Shown here: positions 54,518-63,868 of the stretch, in pieces
Layout: the number at the start of each line of letters is the position of its first letter
Numbering within the stretch: position 1 is the first letter of the stretch
Assembly: GCF_000745345.1 (NCBI RefSeq)
Contig: NZ_JQNR01000005.1
Location: 3,968,001-4,032,000 of the forward strand
Direction of reading: 5' to 3'
DNA length: 64,000 nt
Source: Actinacidiphila yeochonensis CN732
GTDB taxonomy: Bacteria; Actinomycetota; Actinomycetes; Streptomycetales; Streptomycetaceae
Translations under genes and position numbers: made by a program
The notes under the pieces: generated by a model
The model's database searches: none
The model's input: the letters and a program-made list of their open reading frames with translations, nothing else
Told to the model about the DNA's origin: nothing

Positions 54518-56688
54518 ACTCCACCGCGGGCGACGGCCCGGAACCCACCGGAGCGGTCGCCGAACCCCTCGACGGGCTGCGCCGGTTCGCGGCCATCTGG
54601 AGCCGCGCGGTCTACCCGGCGACCGCCACGTCCATGAACCGCGAGGAGTTCGAGGCCCACCTCGTCCCGCTCGCCGGCCTGCTGCGCGAGGCGCTGAACG
54701 CCACCCCCTTCGAGCCGAGGGCCGCCGTCCCGGTCGGCGCCGCGCTGGTCGACGCCCACTGCACCGACCCCGACGCGCTGCCCAGCATCCTCGGCGTCAT
54801 CGACGCCTACCTGGTGCTGTACTGCCCGCCGGGCCCGGCGCTCACCGCGGAGGACGCGCGCGCCCGCTGCGCCCGCCTCCAGCACAGCGTGGCCTACGGC
54901 TTCGCCCAGGCGCTGCGCGAACGCACCCTCGCCGAGCAGGAGGCGATCTCCCGCGCCGCCCTCGCCGCCCAGTCCGAGGCCGAACGCGCGCTGGCCGCCA
55001 GCGAGGCCCGCTTCCGCGCGGTCTTCGAGGGGGCCGCCATCGGCATCGGCATCGCCGAACTCGACGGCCGGGTCGTGGAGGTCAACGGCGCCCTCGCCAG
55101 GATGTTCGGCGGCGAGCACCACCTGCGCGGCCGTACCGTCGCCGACCTCGCCCACCCCGCGAACCCGCCCGACGCCACCGACCTCAACGGCGCGCTCGTA
55201 CGGGGCGAACGCGACAGCTACCACCTGGACAAGGTCTTCCCGCGGGCCGACGGCTCGGCGCTGTGGGGCAACCTGAGGGTGTCGCTGCTGCGCGACGCGG
55301 CCGGCCGCCCCCAGTACCAGCTCGCGCTGCTGGAGGACGTCACCGAGCGCCGCCGCCTGCTGGACCGGCTGCGCCACCAGGCCACCCACGACGCGCTGAC
55401 GGGGCTGCCCAACCGCGCCCTGTTCTTCGAACGCCTCGGCAAGGCCCTCACCGACACAGGCACCGGCGCCGAACGCCGGATCGGCGTCTGCTACCTCGAC
55501 CTGGACGGCTTCAAGGCGGTCAACGACAGCCTCGGCCACGCCGTCGGCGACCGGCTGCTGGTCGCCGTCGCCGAGCGCCTCGCCGGCTGCCTCACCGACA
55601 CCGACCAGATCGTCGCCCGCATCGGCGGCGACGAGTTCGTCGCCCTCTACGCCGACCCGCCCTGCCAGGACGCGGTCACCGCCCTCGCCGACCGCATCCT
55701 GGACGCGCTGTCCGCCCCGCTGCTGCTGGACGGCCGCGAACTGCCGGTGCACGGCAGCATCGGCATCGTCTACGGGCCGGTGGCCGGCCGTGCCGCCGCC
55801 GACGTGCTGCGCAGCGCCGACATCACCATGTACCGGGCCAAGGAACTCGGCGGCAGCCGCTACGAGATCGCCGACCCCGACGCGGACGCCCGTGCCATCA
55901 CCCGGCACGGCCTGACCAACCGGCTGCCCGGAGCCCTCGAACGCGGCGAGTTCTTCATCGAGTACCAGCCGCTGATCGGCCTGGGCGACGGCCGGGTGCA
56001 CGGCGCCGAGGCCCTGGTGCGCTGGTGCCACCCCGCGCACGGGGTGCTCGGCCCGGACCAGTTCATACCGCTGGCCGAACGCACCGGCCAGATCGTGCCG
56101 CTGGGCCGCTGGGTGCTCCTGGAGGCGGCCCGGCAGGCCCGCGCCTGGCACGACGAGTACGGGCCCGAGTCCTGGCGCCGGGTCAACGTCAACCTCTCAC
56201 CCATCCAGCTCCACCAGGGCGACCTGGCCGGGGAGGTGGCGCGGGTACTGGACGAGACCGGCCTCGCCCCGCAGGCGCTGTGCCTGGAGGTCACCGAGAG
56301 CGCGCTGATCGGCGCCGAGCCGGACACCGTCAAACCACTGCGGCAGATCGCCGAACTCGGCGTCGAGATCGCCCTGGACGACTTCGGCACCGGCTACTCC
56401 AACCTCTCCTCGCTGCGGTGGCTGCCGGTCAGCGTCCTCAAGCTCGACCGCGCCTTCAGCCGCGGCATGCGGCGCAAGCCCGCCGACCCGCTGGACCTGA
56501 AGATCGTCGAGGGCATCGTCTCCCTCGCCCACGGCCTGGGCCTGTCGGTCACCGTGGAGGGCGTCGAGACCGGCGCCCAGGCGGAGCAGCTCCGCCTGCT
56601 CGGCTGCGACACCGCCCAGGGCTGGTACTTCGGCCGCCCCGGCCCGCCGGACCGCCTCGCCAGCCTGGCCCTCGCCCAGACGGTCTGA
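54514..56688 (+). CDS. PAS-GGDEF-EAL protein (c-di-GMP cyclase/phosphodiesterase)
   Basis: 724 residues. N-terminal helical region (1-160), PAS domain (about 165-285, ARFRAVFEGAAIGIGIAELDG), GGDEF domain with an intact GGDEF at about 371-375, and EAL domain with an intact EAL near 499 and DDFGTGYSNLSSL. Both domains look active. The inhibitory RxxD site before GGDEF is replaced (about DTDQ), so product inhibition may be lost. c-di-GMP controls development through BldD in Streptomyces. No transmembrane segment is visible, so it is likely cytoplasmic. GTG 54514 overlaps the methyltransferase stop. Confidence 0.93.
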   Translation: MNSTAGDGPEPTGAVAEPLDGLRRFAAIWSRAVYPATATSMNREEFEAHLVPLAGLLREALNATPFEPRAAVPVGAALVDAHCTDPDALPSILGVIDAYLVLYCPPGPALTAEDARARCARLQHSVAYGFAQALRERTLAEQEAISRAALAAQSEAERALAASEARFRAVFEGAAIGIGIAELDGRVVEVNGALARMFGGEHHLRGRTVADLAHPANPPDATDLNGALVRGERDSYHLDKVFPRADGSALWGNLRVSLLRDAAGRPQYQLALLEDVTERRRLLDRLRHQATHDALTGLPNRALFFERLGKALTDTGTGAERRIGVCYLDLDGFKAVNDSLGHAVGDRLLVAVAERLAGCLTDTDQIVARIGGDEFVALYADPPCQDAVTALADRILDALSAPLLLDGRELPVHGSIGIVYGPVAGRAAADVLRSADITMYRAKELGGSRYEIADPDADARAITRHGLTNRLPGALERGEFFIEYQPLIGLGDGRVHGAEALVRWCHPAHGVLGPDQFIPLAERTGQIVPLGRWVLLEAARQARAWHDEYGPESWRRVNVNLSPIQLHQGDLAGEVARVLDETGLAPQALCLEVTESALIGAEPDTVKPLRQIAELGVEIALDDFGTGYSNLSSLRWLPVSVLKLDRAFSRGMRRKPADPLDLKIVEGIVSLAHGLGLSVTVEGVETGAQAEQLRLLGCDTAQGWYFGRPGPPDRLASLALAQTV

Positions 56689-56702
56689 GCACCGCCCCAC
56701 CG

Positions 56703-56741
56703 GAAGGCGGGCGGCCCCGGCCCCCGGAGCCGCCCGCCTTC
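56703..56741 (+). terminator. Terminator after the GGDEF-EAL gene
   Basis: Perfect 13-bp stem, GAAGGCGGGCGGC (56703-56715) with GCCGCCCGCCTTC (56729-56741). Confidence 0.8.
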
Positions 56742-57415
56742 GGCCCCGGCCTTGGCCGAGCCGTGCCGCGCCGTGCCGTGCCGTGCCGGGCCGGGGCGCG
56801 CTGTGCCGTGCCGGGGCGCTCCCGACCGTCGGGACGGCGCGGAGCGCGCGCGGACGAGAGGGTCCGACGCGATTCCCCTCGCGTCGCCGCCGAATGGACC
56901 GGCGGATTCCGGGTCGATTCCGGGCCGGTTCCAGGATGCTTCCGGGCTGTTTCCGGGTGAAATCCGAGTGAAAGCCGGGTCGATTCGGGCGCGATTCGGG
57001 TTCGATTCGAGGCCGAATCGGAGGCGGATCGCGATCGGTCGGAGGCTGGTTCGGAGTCGCCGCGGAGTCGGCGCGCGGGTGAATCGAGTGACGGAGGCCC
57101 CGCGTATCCCTCTCAATACCTCCGGAACCGCTCCAGGCCGGTCGTGGGCAGGTCGTGGCCCGTTTTCCGGGCGGCGTTGCCGGGCTCTCTCCCCGCGGCC
57201 GTTCCCCGGGCCGACGGAATCGGGGTGAAGACCGTCCGGATACGTGTGGTAGCCGCCCGCGCTCTTGGGCATACTCCATTCGCCGGACCCGTCGATCACC
57301 CTTCCCGCGACCCGGAACGGGGGTGGTCGGCCGTGCCCGGGGCCACCCACCTCGGACGGCCGCCGAACCCGGCGCCCGGACCGCCGCCCACCCGTACCAG
57401 GGAGGATGTGCCGCA
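56742..57415. other. Intergenic region with simple repeats
   Basis: No gene is recognised in 674 bases. 56758-56815 is a run of GCCGT/GCCGG pentamers. 56905-57025 is a degenerate repeat of GATTCGGG/TTCCGGG words. The promoter of the acyl-CoA dehydrogenase must lie toward the end; no clear -35/-10 is seen. Confidence 0.5.
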
Positions 57416-58591
57416 ATGCCGCAGCAAGGCCCCCCGCCGGTCGTCCGGCAGCTGCCCACCGAAGAGTCCCGCGCGCTGCTGGCGCTCACCCGGGACCTCG
57501 CCCAGCGCGAGATCGCGCCCGCGGCCGCCGCGGAGGAGGAGGAAGGGCGCTTCCCGCGCGAGACCTTCCGCCTGATCGGCCGCTCCGGCCTGCTCGGCCT
57601 GCCCTACGGGGAGGAGCACGGCGGCGGGGGCCAGCCCTACGAGGTCTACCTCCAGGTGCTGGAGGAGCTGGCGGCGGCCCGGCTGACGGTCGGCCTGGGC
57701 GTCAGCGTGCACACCCTGGCCTGCCACGCGCTCGCCGGCTCCGGGAGCAAGCAGCAGCGGGCCGACCACCTCCCCGCCATGCTCGGCGGCGAACTCCTCG
57801 GCGCCTACTGCCTGTCCGAACCCGGTGCGGGCTCCGACGCCGCCAGTCTGACCACCAGGGCCGTACGCTCCGGCGACCGGTGGACGATCGACGGCACCAA
57901 GGCGTGGATCACCCACGGCGGGGTCGCCGACTTCTACACCGTGCTGGCCCGTACCGGCGGCCCCGGCGCCCACGGCGTGTCCGCCTTCCTCGTGCCCGGC
58001 GACGCCCCCGGTCTGAGCGCGGCCGCGCCCGAGCGCAAGATGGGCCTGAAGGGGTCGCCCACCGCGCAGGTCCACTTCGACGGCGTCGTGGTCGGCGACG
58101 AGCGGCGGATCGGCGAGGAGGGCCAGGGCTTCGCCCTGGCTCTGGCCGCCCTGGACGCGGGCCGGCTCGGCATCGCCGCCTGCGCGGTCGGCGTCGCCCA
58201 GGCCGCCCTCGACGCGGCCGTCGCGTACGCCGGGGAGCGGCGCCAGTTCGGCCGTCCCGTCGGGGACTTCCAGGGGCTGAGGTTCCTGCTCGCCGACATG
58301 GCCACCCGGATCGAGGCCGGCCGCGCCCTCTACCTCGCGGCGGCCCGGCTGCGCGACACCGGGCAGCCGTTCAGCCGGCAGGCGGCCATGGCCAAGCTCT
58401 TCTGCACCGACGCGGCGATGCAGGTCACCACCGACGCCGTCCAGGTCCTCGGCGGGTACGGCTACACCGCCGACTTCCCGGTGGAGCGCTACCTCCGCGA
58501 GGCGAAGGTGCTCCAGATCGTCGAGGGCACCAACCAGATCCAGCGGGTGGTGGTCGCCCGCTCACTGCTCGGCCCCGAGTCCGCGGCCTGA
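57416..58591 (+). CDS. Acyl-CoA dehydrogenase
   Basis: 391 residues; FAD-dependent alpha,beta-dehydrogenation of an acyl-CoA. Typical motifs: YCLSEPGAGSDAASL, WITHGGVADFYTV, RKMGLKGSPTAQV, GERRQFGRPVGDFQ, QVLGGYGYTADFPVER and the catalytic Glu in LQIVEGTNQIQ (near 369). Chain length is not assignable. ATG 57416 follows AGGGAGG ten bases upstream. Monocistronic. Confidence 0.94.
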   Translation: MPQQGPPPVVRQLPTEESRALLALTRDLAQREIAPAAAAEEEEGRFPRETFRLIGRSGLLGLPYGEEHGGGGQPYEVYLQVLEELAAARLTVGLGVSVHTLACHALAGSGSKQQRADHLPAMLGGELLGAYCLSEPGAGSDAASLTTRAVRSGDRWTIDGTKAWITHGGVADFYTVLARTGGPGAHGVSAFLVPGDAPGLSAAAPERKMGLKGSPTAQVHFDGVVVGDERRIGEEGQGFALALAALDAGRLGIAACAVGVAQAALDAAVAYAGERRQFGRPVGDFQGLRFLLADMATRIEAGRALYLAAARLRDTGQPFSRQAAMAKLFCTDAAMQVTTDAVQVLGGYGYTADFPVERYLREAKVLQIVEGTNQIQRVVVARSLLGPESAA

Positions 58592-58600
58592 CGCCGCCGC

Positions 58601-58626
58601 GGCGGCCGGAGTACCACCCGGCCGCC
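58601..58626. terminator. Bidirectional terminator between convergent genes
   Basis: GGCGGCCGG (58601-58609) pairs with CCGGCCGCC (58618-58626). Lies between two convergent stops. Confidence 0.6.
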
Positions 58627-58656
58627 TCGGGCCCCGTCGGGCCGGGGGCGTACGGC

Positions 58657-60129
58657 TCAGGACACGGTCGCTCCGGTCGCTCCGGTCGCTCCGGCAACTC
58701 CGGTCGCTCCGTCCAGCGCGAAGTCGGCCTGGACCACCGCTCCCGGTCGCAGGTGCCTGCGCTGGACCGCGGGTGTCCGCCCCGCCGCGGACGCGATGAT
58801 GATCAGGTGGCCCTCGGGCAGCCCGGCCAGCGCATACCCGCCGTCCTCGTCGGTGGTGGTCCGGACCAGCCGGCGCCCGTGGCCGTCCACGACGGTGACC
58901 GCGGCGTGGCGGACGGGACCGAGACCGGCGCCGTGCACGGTGCCCACCAGGTCCGGTTCGCGTTCCCCGAAGTGGTGGCGGTGTGCCGGCAGGGCTGTGG
59001 GGGCGGGATAGTCCAGGGCCGGATCGTCCGCCGGCGGCTCCGCGGGCTCCGCGAAGCCCGCGCTCTCCGCGCTCTGTGCGAAGCCCGCGCTCTGTGCGAT
59101 CTCCGCGACGTCCGGGACGTCCGGGACCCCCTCCCGCGCCGCGAGGTCCCGCCGCGCGGCGTCCCGGGCGTCGCGGCGGTGGTGCAGCAGCGCGTCCAGG
59201 GCCATCAGGCCGGCGCCGGCCGCGATCCACCCGAGCAGGACGAGGACGGGTTTGAGCGTCCCCGCCCCGTCGAAGTAGACCGTCCCCCGCAGCGCGTCGA
59301 CGGCGTTGCCGAGCGGCATGACGGAGTGCAGGAACCGGAAGACGGGCGGCAGCAGCGGCGCCGGGGCGGGCCCGCCGCTGGTGGGGATGCTCAGCACGAT
59401 GAACATCCCCATGCCGACCGCCGGGAAGAACTGCCGGGTGAAGGGCGCCAGTCCCGAGGCCGCGGTGGCGACGGCGGTGGTGAGCAGGAAGGCGATGCCC
59501 ATCGTCGACGGCGTCACGGGCAGGTAGCCCAGCCCCGCGCTGACGGCCGAGCCGGCGGCGCTGAACAGGGCGGCGACGCCGAGGACGACGAGGAACCTGC
59601 GCCGCCGGTCGAAGGCGACGGCCCGCAGCAGCGCCGTCGCCAGGAGGTAGCCGGGGACGCTCCAGGCGATGGCGAGGTAGACCGCGGACGTGCCCAGCGG
59701 GTCTCCGGCGGTCGTGGGGACGACGTCCCGCACGGTGAGCTTCTGCCCGTGCCCGGCGGCGACCGCGGTCATGATCGCGCCCATCTTCTGGGAGAGCGAC
59801 GCCCCGTCCGCCGTGGCCACGTACAGCACGGGGGAGTCGCCGGTCACCAGGCCCGCCGCCGCGTCACGGTCGAGCACCGCCTGCCGGGCCGCCGCCGCGT
59901 CGGACACCGAGGAGACCTCGAACCCGCCGGGGTACTGCCGCCGCAGGTCCGAGGCGACCTGCGACGCGGAGCCGGCGACGGCGACCCGGGCGTGGTGGGG
60001 TGCCGGCGAGTGCAGCGCCGGGGCGAAGCAGAAGAGGAAGCCGAGGAAGAGAGCCGCCGGGAACCAGAGGGTCTCCGCGAGGGTCCGGCCCGGACGTATC
60101 CGGGGGGCGGCGTGCGACGGCTCGGTCAT
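58657..60129 (-). CDS. Membrane protein (ABC2/YhgE-like) with CarboxypepD_reg-like domain and collagen-like tail
   Basis: 490 residues. One N-terminal TM helix (about 22-40), an extracytoplasmic region (about 45-145), then five hydrophobic segments (about 150-340), the topology of YhgE/Pip or ABC2-type proteins. A low-complexity linker rich in AQSAGF repeats follows (about 360-385), then a carboxypeptidase-regulatory-like beta domain (about 405-475: VGTVHGAGLGPVRHAAVTVV). The end is a short GAT/GAV triplet tail coded by a 9-bp repeat (about 58668-58712). No ATPase gene is adjacent. ATG 60129 is the best start. Divergent from a PaaX regulator that may repress it. Confidence 0.75.
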   Translation of the reverse strand: MTEPSHAAPRIRPGRTLAETLWFPAALFLGFLFCFAPALHSPAPHHARVAVAGSASQVASDLRRQYPGGFEVSSVSDAAAARQAVLDRDAAAGLVTGDSPVLYVATADGASLSQKMGAIMTAVAAGHGQKLTVRDVVPTTAGDPLGTSAVYLAIAWSVPGYLLATALLRAVAFDRRRRFLVVLGVAALFSAAGSAVSAGLGYLPVTPSTMGIAFLLTTAVATAASGLAPFTRQFFPAVGMGMFIVLSIPTSGGPAPAPLLPPVFRFLHSVMPLGNAVDALRGTVYFDGAGTLKPVLVLLGWIAAGAGLMALDALLHHRRDARDAARRDLAAREGVPDVPDVAEIAQSAGFAQSAESAGFAEPAEPPADDPALDYPAPTALPAHRHHFGEREPDLVGTVHGAGLGPVRHAAVTVVDGHGRRLVRTTTDEDGGYALAGLPEGHLIIIASAAGRTPAVQRRHLRPGAVVQADFALDGATGVAGATGATGATVS

Positions 60130-60388
60130 CGCCCCACCCGCGGCGCGGGGGTGGACGCGGCCGCGTACGCCGCCGGGGCCGTGGGCCGCGGGGCGCGTAC
60201 GGCCCCCGCGAGCGCGTACCCGGGGCCGGCGGTCGGCGGGGCCTGCGGGGCCGGGCGGACGTGTTCCTTGTGCATGCGTGTCCGTGCTCTCGGGCAGCCG
60301 GTTCGCCGGCCGCGGCGGGTGGCCCGGTGTGCGCCGCCGACCGTCGGGACGTGCCGTCGGGACGGTCGGCGCGGCGGGCCGGGCGTCA

Positions 60389-60430
60389 TGTGTGTCAATA
60401 GTACGACGGCCGTAGTCAGGGTGACACACA
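60389..60430. promoter_or_regulatory. Inverted repeat in the PaaX divergent promoter region
   Basis: Perfect arms TGTGTGTCA (60389-60397) and TGACACACA (60422-60430), centres 33 bp apart (about three helical turns), with ACGGCCGT palindromic between them. Lies 81 bases before the PaaX start and 259 before the divergent gene. Probable operator. Confidence 0.55.
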
Positions 60431-60511
60431 CGCTGCGCGGGTCTGCGGGAGAATGCCGGAGGGCCCGTCCACCGGCGGCCTCGGTCCGACGCGAACCTGG
60501 GAGACGCGGAA

Positions 60512-61312
60512 GTGAAGCCACGGCAGCTGGTCTTCGAGCTGTTCGGCGACTACCTGCGGCACCGCACCGGTGAGGTGCGGCTGCGGGGACTGGTCGCCGT
60601 CATGGCCTGCTTCGGCATCCCGGACACGACCGTCCGCGTGGTCGTGGCGCGGATGCGGAAGGAGGGACTGCTCGCGGCGCGGCGGGAGGGCAGGGAGACC
60701 GTCTACTCGCTCACCGACGCGGGCCGGGAACTGCTGGAGGAGCGCGGCGAGCGGATCTTCGGCCGGGCGCCCGCACCCTGGGACGGCCGCTGGCACCTCG
60801 TCACCTACTCGGTGCCCGAGACAGAACGGCTCCTCCGGGAGCATCTGCGCCGGAAGCTGGCCCGCCACGGGTTCGGTGCGCTCTCCCCGGCGCTGTGGGT
60901 CAACCCGCACGACCGCACGGAGCCCGTCCTGGCCGCCTTCGCCGATCAGCCCGCCGTCAGGCTGGACGTCTTCCGCTCCGACGCCGCCGGGCCGGAGGCC
61001 GATCGGAGCATCGCCGCCCGGGCCTGGGACCTGGCGGCCCTGGACCGCGCCTACGCGTCACTGCTCGCGGCGCACACCCCGGCGCTGGCGGCGCTCCGCG
61101 GCGGCGGCACGGCGGGCCGGACGGCTCTGACGGAGCGCGTCACCCTGATCCACGACTTCCGCCCGATCGTCTTCACCGACCCCGACCTGCCGCCCGAGCT
61201 GCTGCCCGCCGACTGGCACGGCGGCGCGGCCCGCGCGATGTTCCTCGAATCGCTCGCCCACTCCCGCGAACCGGCCCACGCCTTCGCCGACGAACTCGTC
61301 GCGAGCGCCTGA
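60512..61312 (+). CDS. PaaX-family transcriptional regulator
   Basis: 266 residues. N-terminal winged HTH (VRLRGLVAVMACFGIPDTTV, ARMRKEGLLAARREGRETVY), the PaaX central domain with PWDGRWHLVTYSVPE, and the C-terminal domain with TLIHDFRPIVFTDPDLPPEL. In E. coli PaaX senses phenylacetyl-CoA; no phenylacetate gene lies here, so the ligand is open. GTG 60512 follows GGGAGA. Probably controls itself and the divergent membrane protein. Confidence 0.92.
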   Translation: MKPRQLVFELFGDYLRHRTGEVRLRGLVAVMACFGIPDTTVRVVVARMRKEGLLAARREGRETVYSLTDAGRELLEERGERIFGRAPAPWDGRWHLVTYSVPETERLLREHLRRKLARHGFGALSPALWVNPHDRTEPVLAAFADQPAVRLDVFRSDAAGPEADRSIAARAWDLAALDRAYASLLAAHTPALAALRGGGTAGRTALTERVTLIHDFRPIVFTDPDLPPELLPADWHGGAARAMFLESLAHSREPAHAFADELVASA

Positions 61313-61356
61313 CGCCCGGGCGCCGAACCCCCCGAGCGCGCGGGCCCGCCCGCGCG

Positions 61357-61386
61357 GCCCGTGCGGTGCGGACGGGCCGCACGGGC
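61357..61386. terminator. Terminator between convergent genes
   Basis: GCCCGTGCGG (61357-61366) with CCGCACGGGC (61377-61386), ten-base loop. Confidence 0.6.
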
Positions 61387-61478
61387 GCCGGCGGGGCGGG
61401 TGCGCGCGTCGTTGGAGGAGCGGGCCGTCCTGGGCCGTCCTGGTCCGGTCCGGCCGGAGGCAGCCGGGGGAGAGCGGG

Positions 61479-62180
61479 TCAGGCCGCCAGGTGGGGGGTC
61501 CGCACGGGCTGCGCCGGCAGCCGCATCGGGCGCGAGCCGGGGCCGCCGACGTGCGAGAACGGCTGGGTACGCCAGTCCAGCCCGGCCGGCAGGGTGAGCA
61601 GGGTGCCGAAGTCGGCCCCCTCGCGCCGCGCGGTCGCGGTCACGTCGGCGACCTGCGGCAGGGCCTCGGCGACCGCGCGGCCCGAACCGGCGCAGACCGT
61701 CAGGCCGAACGGGTCCCAGGGCGTGGGGCACAGGGCGTGCTGGGGGAGGAGATCCCCGTCGCCCAGTACGGTGATCGGGCGGCCGCAGTCCGGGCAGGTC
61801 ACCCGCAGCAGGTCCGCGTCGTCGTCGAAGCCCTCGGCGGTGCCGGCGTCCTCCGCGTCCTCGATGTCGTCGCCGTCGAAACCGTCGGCACCGTCGAAAC
61901 CGGGGAATCCGGCGGAGTGGTCGAGCTCCGCCTCGCCGTCGTCGTCGAAGCCCTCCGGCACCCCGGTGCCGAACGCGCCGAACGCGCCGCGCCCGCCGAA
62001 CGCCCAGGACCCGTCCGCCGGGCCGGTGACCTGCGACAGCGCGGCGCCCTCGCGGGCGGGGCGCAGGCCGGACACCCGGCGGTCACGGGAGGCGGAGGCG
62101 GCGGGTGTCCCGCGTTCGTGCCCCTCCTCGAACGCCGGCTGGGTCCGCTCACCGCGGCTGTGACGCACATGGTTACGCAT
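61479..62180 (-). CDS. Acidic hypothetical protein with a CPDCG zinc-ribbon-like motif
   Basis: 233 residues, no family recognised. The N-terminus is basic (MRNHVRHSRGERTQ). Residues 75-125 are strongly acidic, with repeated FDGD/FDDD words. Then comes LRVTCPDCGRPITVLGDGD, half of a zinc ribbon, and two further Cys at CPTPWDPFGLTVC that could complete the site. The C-terminus is RTPHLAA. ATG 62180 has the strong ribosome site AAGGGGGAG, which supports a real gene. Confidence 0.65.
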   Translation of the reverse strand: MRNHVRHSRGERTQPAFEEGHERGTPAASASRDRRVSGLRPAREGAALSQVTGPADGSWAFGGRGAFGAFGTGVPEGFDDDGEAELDHSAGFPGFDGADGFDGDDIEDAEDAGTAEGFDDDADLLRVTCPDCGRPITVLGDGDLLPQHALCPTPWDPFGLTVCAGSGRAVAEALPQVADVTATARREGADFGTLLTLPAGLDWRTQPFSHVGGPGSRPMRLPAQPVRTPHLAA

Positions 62181-62468
62181 ACTGCGCTCCCCCTTGGGTT
62201 ATGCCCTGGCGTTGGGCCGGCCCGGCCCGGCTGCCTGGCCTGCTCGGCCTTAGCGAGGATTTCCCGTCGCGCTCCGCGGGTAATCACGCCACACCGCACC
62301 CAGGGGGCGGCCCTGGTGTGGCCTTCGTCACATGATAGGGAAGCGCTGGGGGCGCGCCCCCAGCGTGCGCCCGGGCGCCCCCGATCCGCTCCGGCCCGCA
62401 CCCCGTACTAGGGTTCTGGGACGCGCGCGACCAGGAAGGTTGGCGCGCCAGCCGGGAACCCGGCGGGA

Positions 62469-63721
62469 ATGGGGCGGACCATGCGGAGCAACTGGGCGGG
62501 CAACCTCACCTTCGGAGCGGCGCGCGCGCACCGCCCCGCATCGGTCGACGAACTGCGCGCCCTCGTGGCCGGAAGCACCCGGGTCAAGGCCCTCGGCAGC
62601 GGCCACTCCTTCAACGCCGCCGCCGACACCGACGGCGACCTCGTGGAGCTGTCCGGGCTGCCGCCCGAGATCGACGTCGACTCCGCCGCCGGCACCGTCC
62701 GGGTCGCGGCCGGCGTGCGGTACGCCGAACTCGCCGCCGCGCTCGACGCGCGCGGCTTCGCGCTGGCCAACCTCGCCTCCCTGCCGCACATCTCCGTGGC
62801 CGGCTCCGTCGCGACCGGCACCCACGGCTCGGGCGACGCCAACGGGTCGCTCGCCACCGCCGTACGCGGCGTCGAACTGGTCACCGCCGACGGCACCACC
62901 ACCGCCCTCACCCGCGAGGCCGACGGCGACACCTTCGAGGGCGCGGTGGTCGCCCTCGGCGCCCTCGGCGTCGCCACCCACCTCACCCTCGACGTCGTGC
63001 CCTCCTTCCAGGTCCGCCAGCGGGTGCGCACCGGGCTCGCGCTCGCCGACGCCCTCGACCACTTCGACCGGATCACCGGCGCCGCCTACAGCGTCAGCCT
63101 CTTCACCGACTGGCGGGCCGAGCGGTTCGGCCAGGTCTGGCTCAAGCAGCTCGACGGCGCCCCGACCCCGACCTGCCGTGGACCGCCCCCGCGCCCGGCC
63201 CGTTGCACCCCGTGCCCGGCGTCGACCCCGTCCACTGCACCCCGCAGGACGGCACCCCGGGCCCCTGGCACGAGCGGCTGCCGCACTTCCGCCCCGACTT
63301 CACCCCCAGCAACGGCGAGGAGCTCCAGGCCGAGTACCTGGTGCCGCGCGAGCACGCCCCCGACGCGCTGCGGGCGCTGGCAGGGCTGCGCGAGGCCATC
63401 GCGCCGGTGCTCCAGATCTGCGAGGTCCGCACGGTCGCCGCCGACCGGCTCTGGCTCAGCCCGGCCTACGGCCGCGACAGCGTCGCCCTGCACTTCACGC
63501 TGGTCAAGGACGAGGCCGCCGTCGCCCCGGTGCTGGGCCGCGTCGAGGCCGCGCTCGCCCCCTTCGGAGCCCGGCCGCACTGGGGCAAGCTCTTCACCAC
63601 CGCCCCGGCCACCGTGCGCGCCCTGTACCCGCGGATGGACTCCTTCCGCGCGCTGGCCGCGCGGATGGACCCCCGGGGCACCTTCCGCAACGCCTACCTG
63701 GACCGCCTCCTGGAGGGCTGA
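62469..63721 (+). CDS. Alditol oxidase-like covalent flavoenzyme, one single-base frameshift
   Basis: Corrected length 417 residues. Very close, as I recall it, to S. coelicolor alditol oxidase AldO (NWAGN start, SLPHISVAGSVATGTHGSG, YSVSLFTDWRA, HERLPHFRPDFTPSNGEELQ, WLSPAYGRDSVA, RPHWGKLF). The FAD-linking His is His46 in GSGHSFN, the same number as in AldO, which favours ATG 62469 over ATG 62481. AldO oxidises xylitol and sorbitol with oxygen, giving H2O2. The frame is broken in 63160-63169 (two CCCC runs); one added C gives LDGAPDPDLPW and restores the domain. Confidence 0.87.
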
Positions 63722-63856
63722 CCCCCCCACGGCCCTCCTCGGACCGGCCCCGGACCGGCCCCTCCGCCGGGCGGCGGCGGACCGCCCGCCGGAGCCCGCG
63801 AACGGCCGCGAACGGCCGTGAACTGCGCGGGCGTACCGCTCCGCGCGCCGGACCGG

Positions 63857-63862
63857 TAAGGT
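63857..63862 (+). promoter_or_regulatory. -10 box TAAGGT of a probable leaderless Lrp-type transcript
   Basis: TAAGGT ends six bases before GTG 63869; no ribosome site in between. Confidence 0.45.
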
Positions 63863-63868
63863 CGATCC

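Noticed and set aside
56394..57416. 340-codon minus-strand frame across the 56.7-57.4 kb spacer
   Set aside because: Antisense to the GGDEF-EAL gene end and to simple repeats; no protein features.
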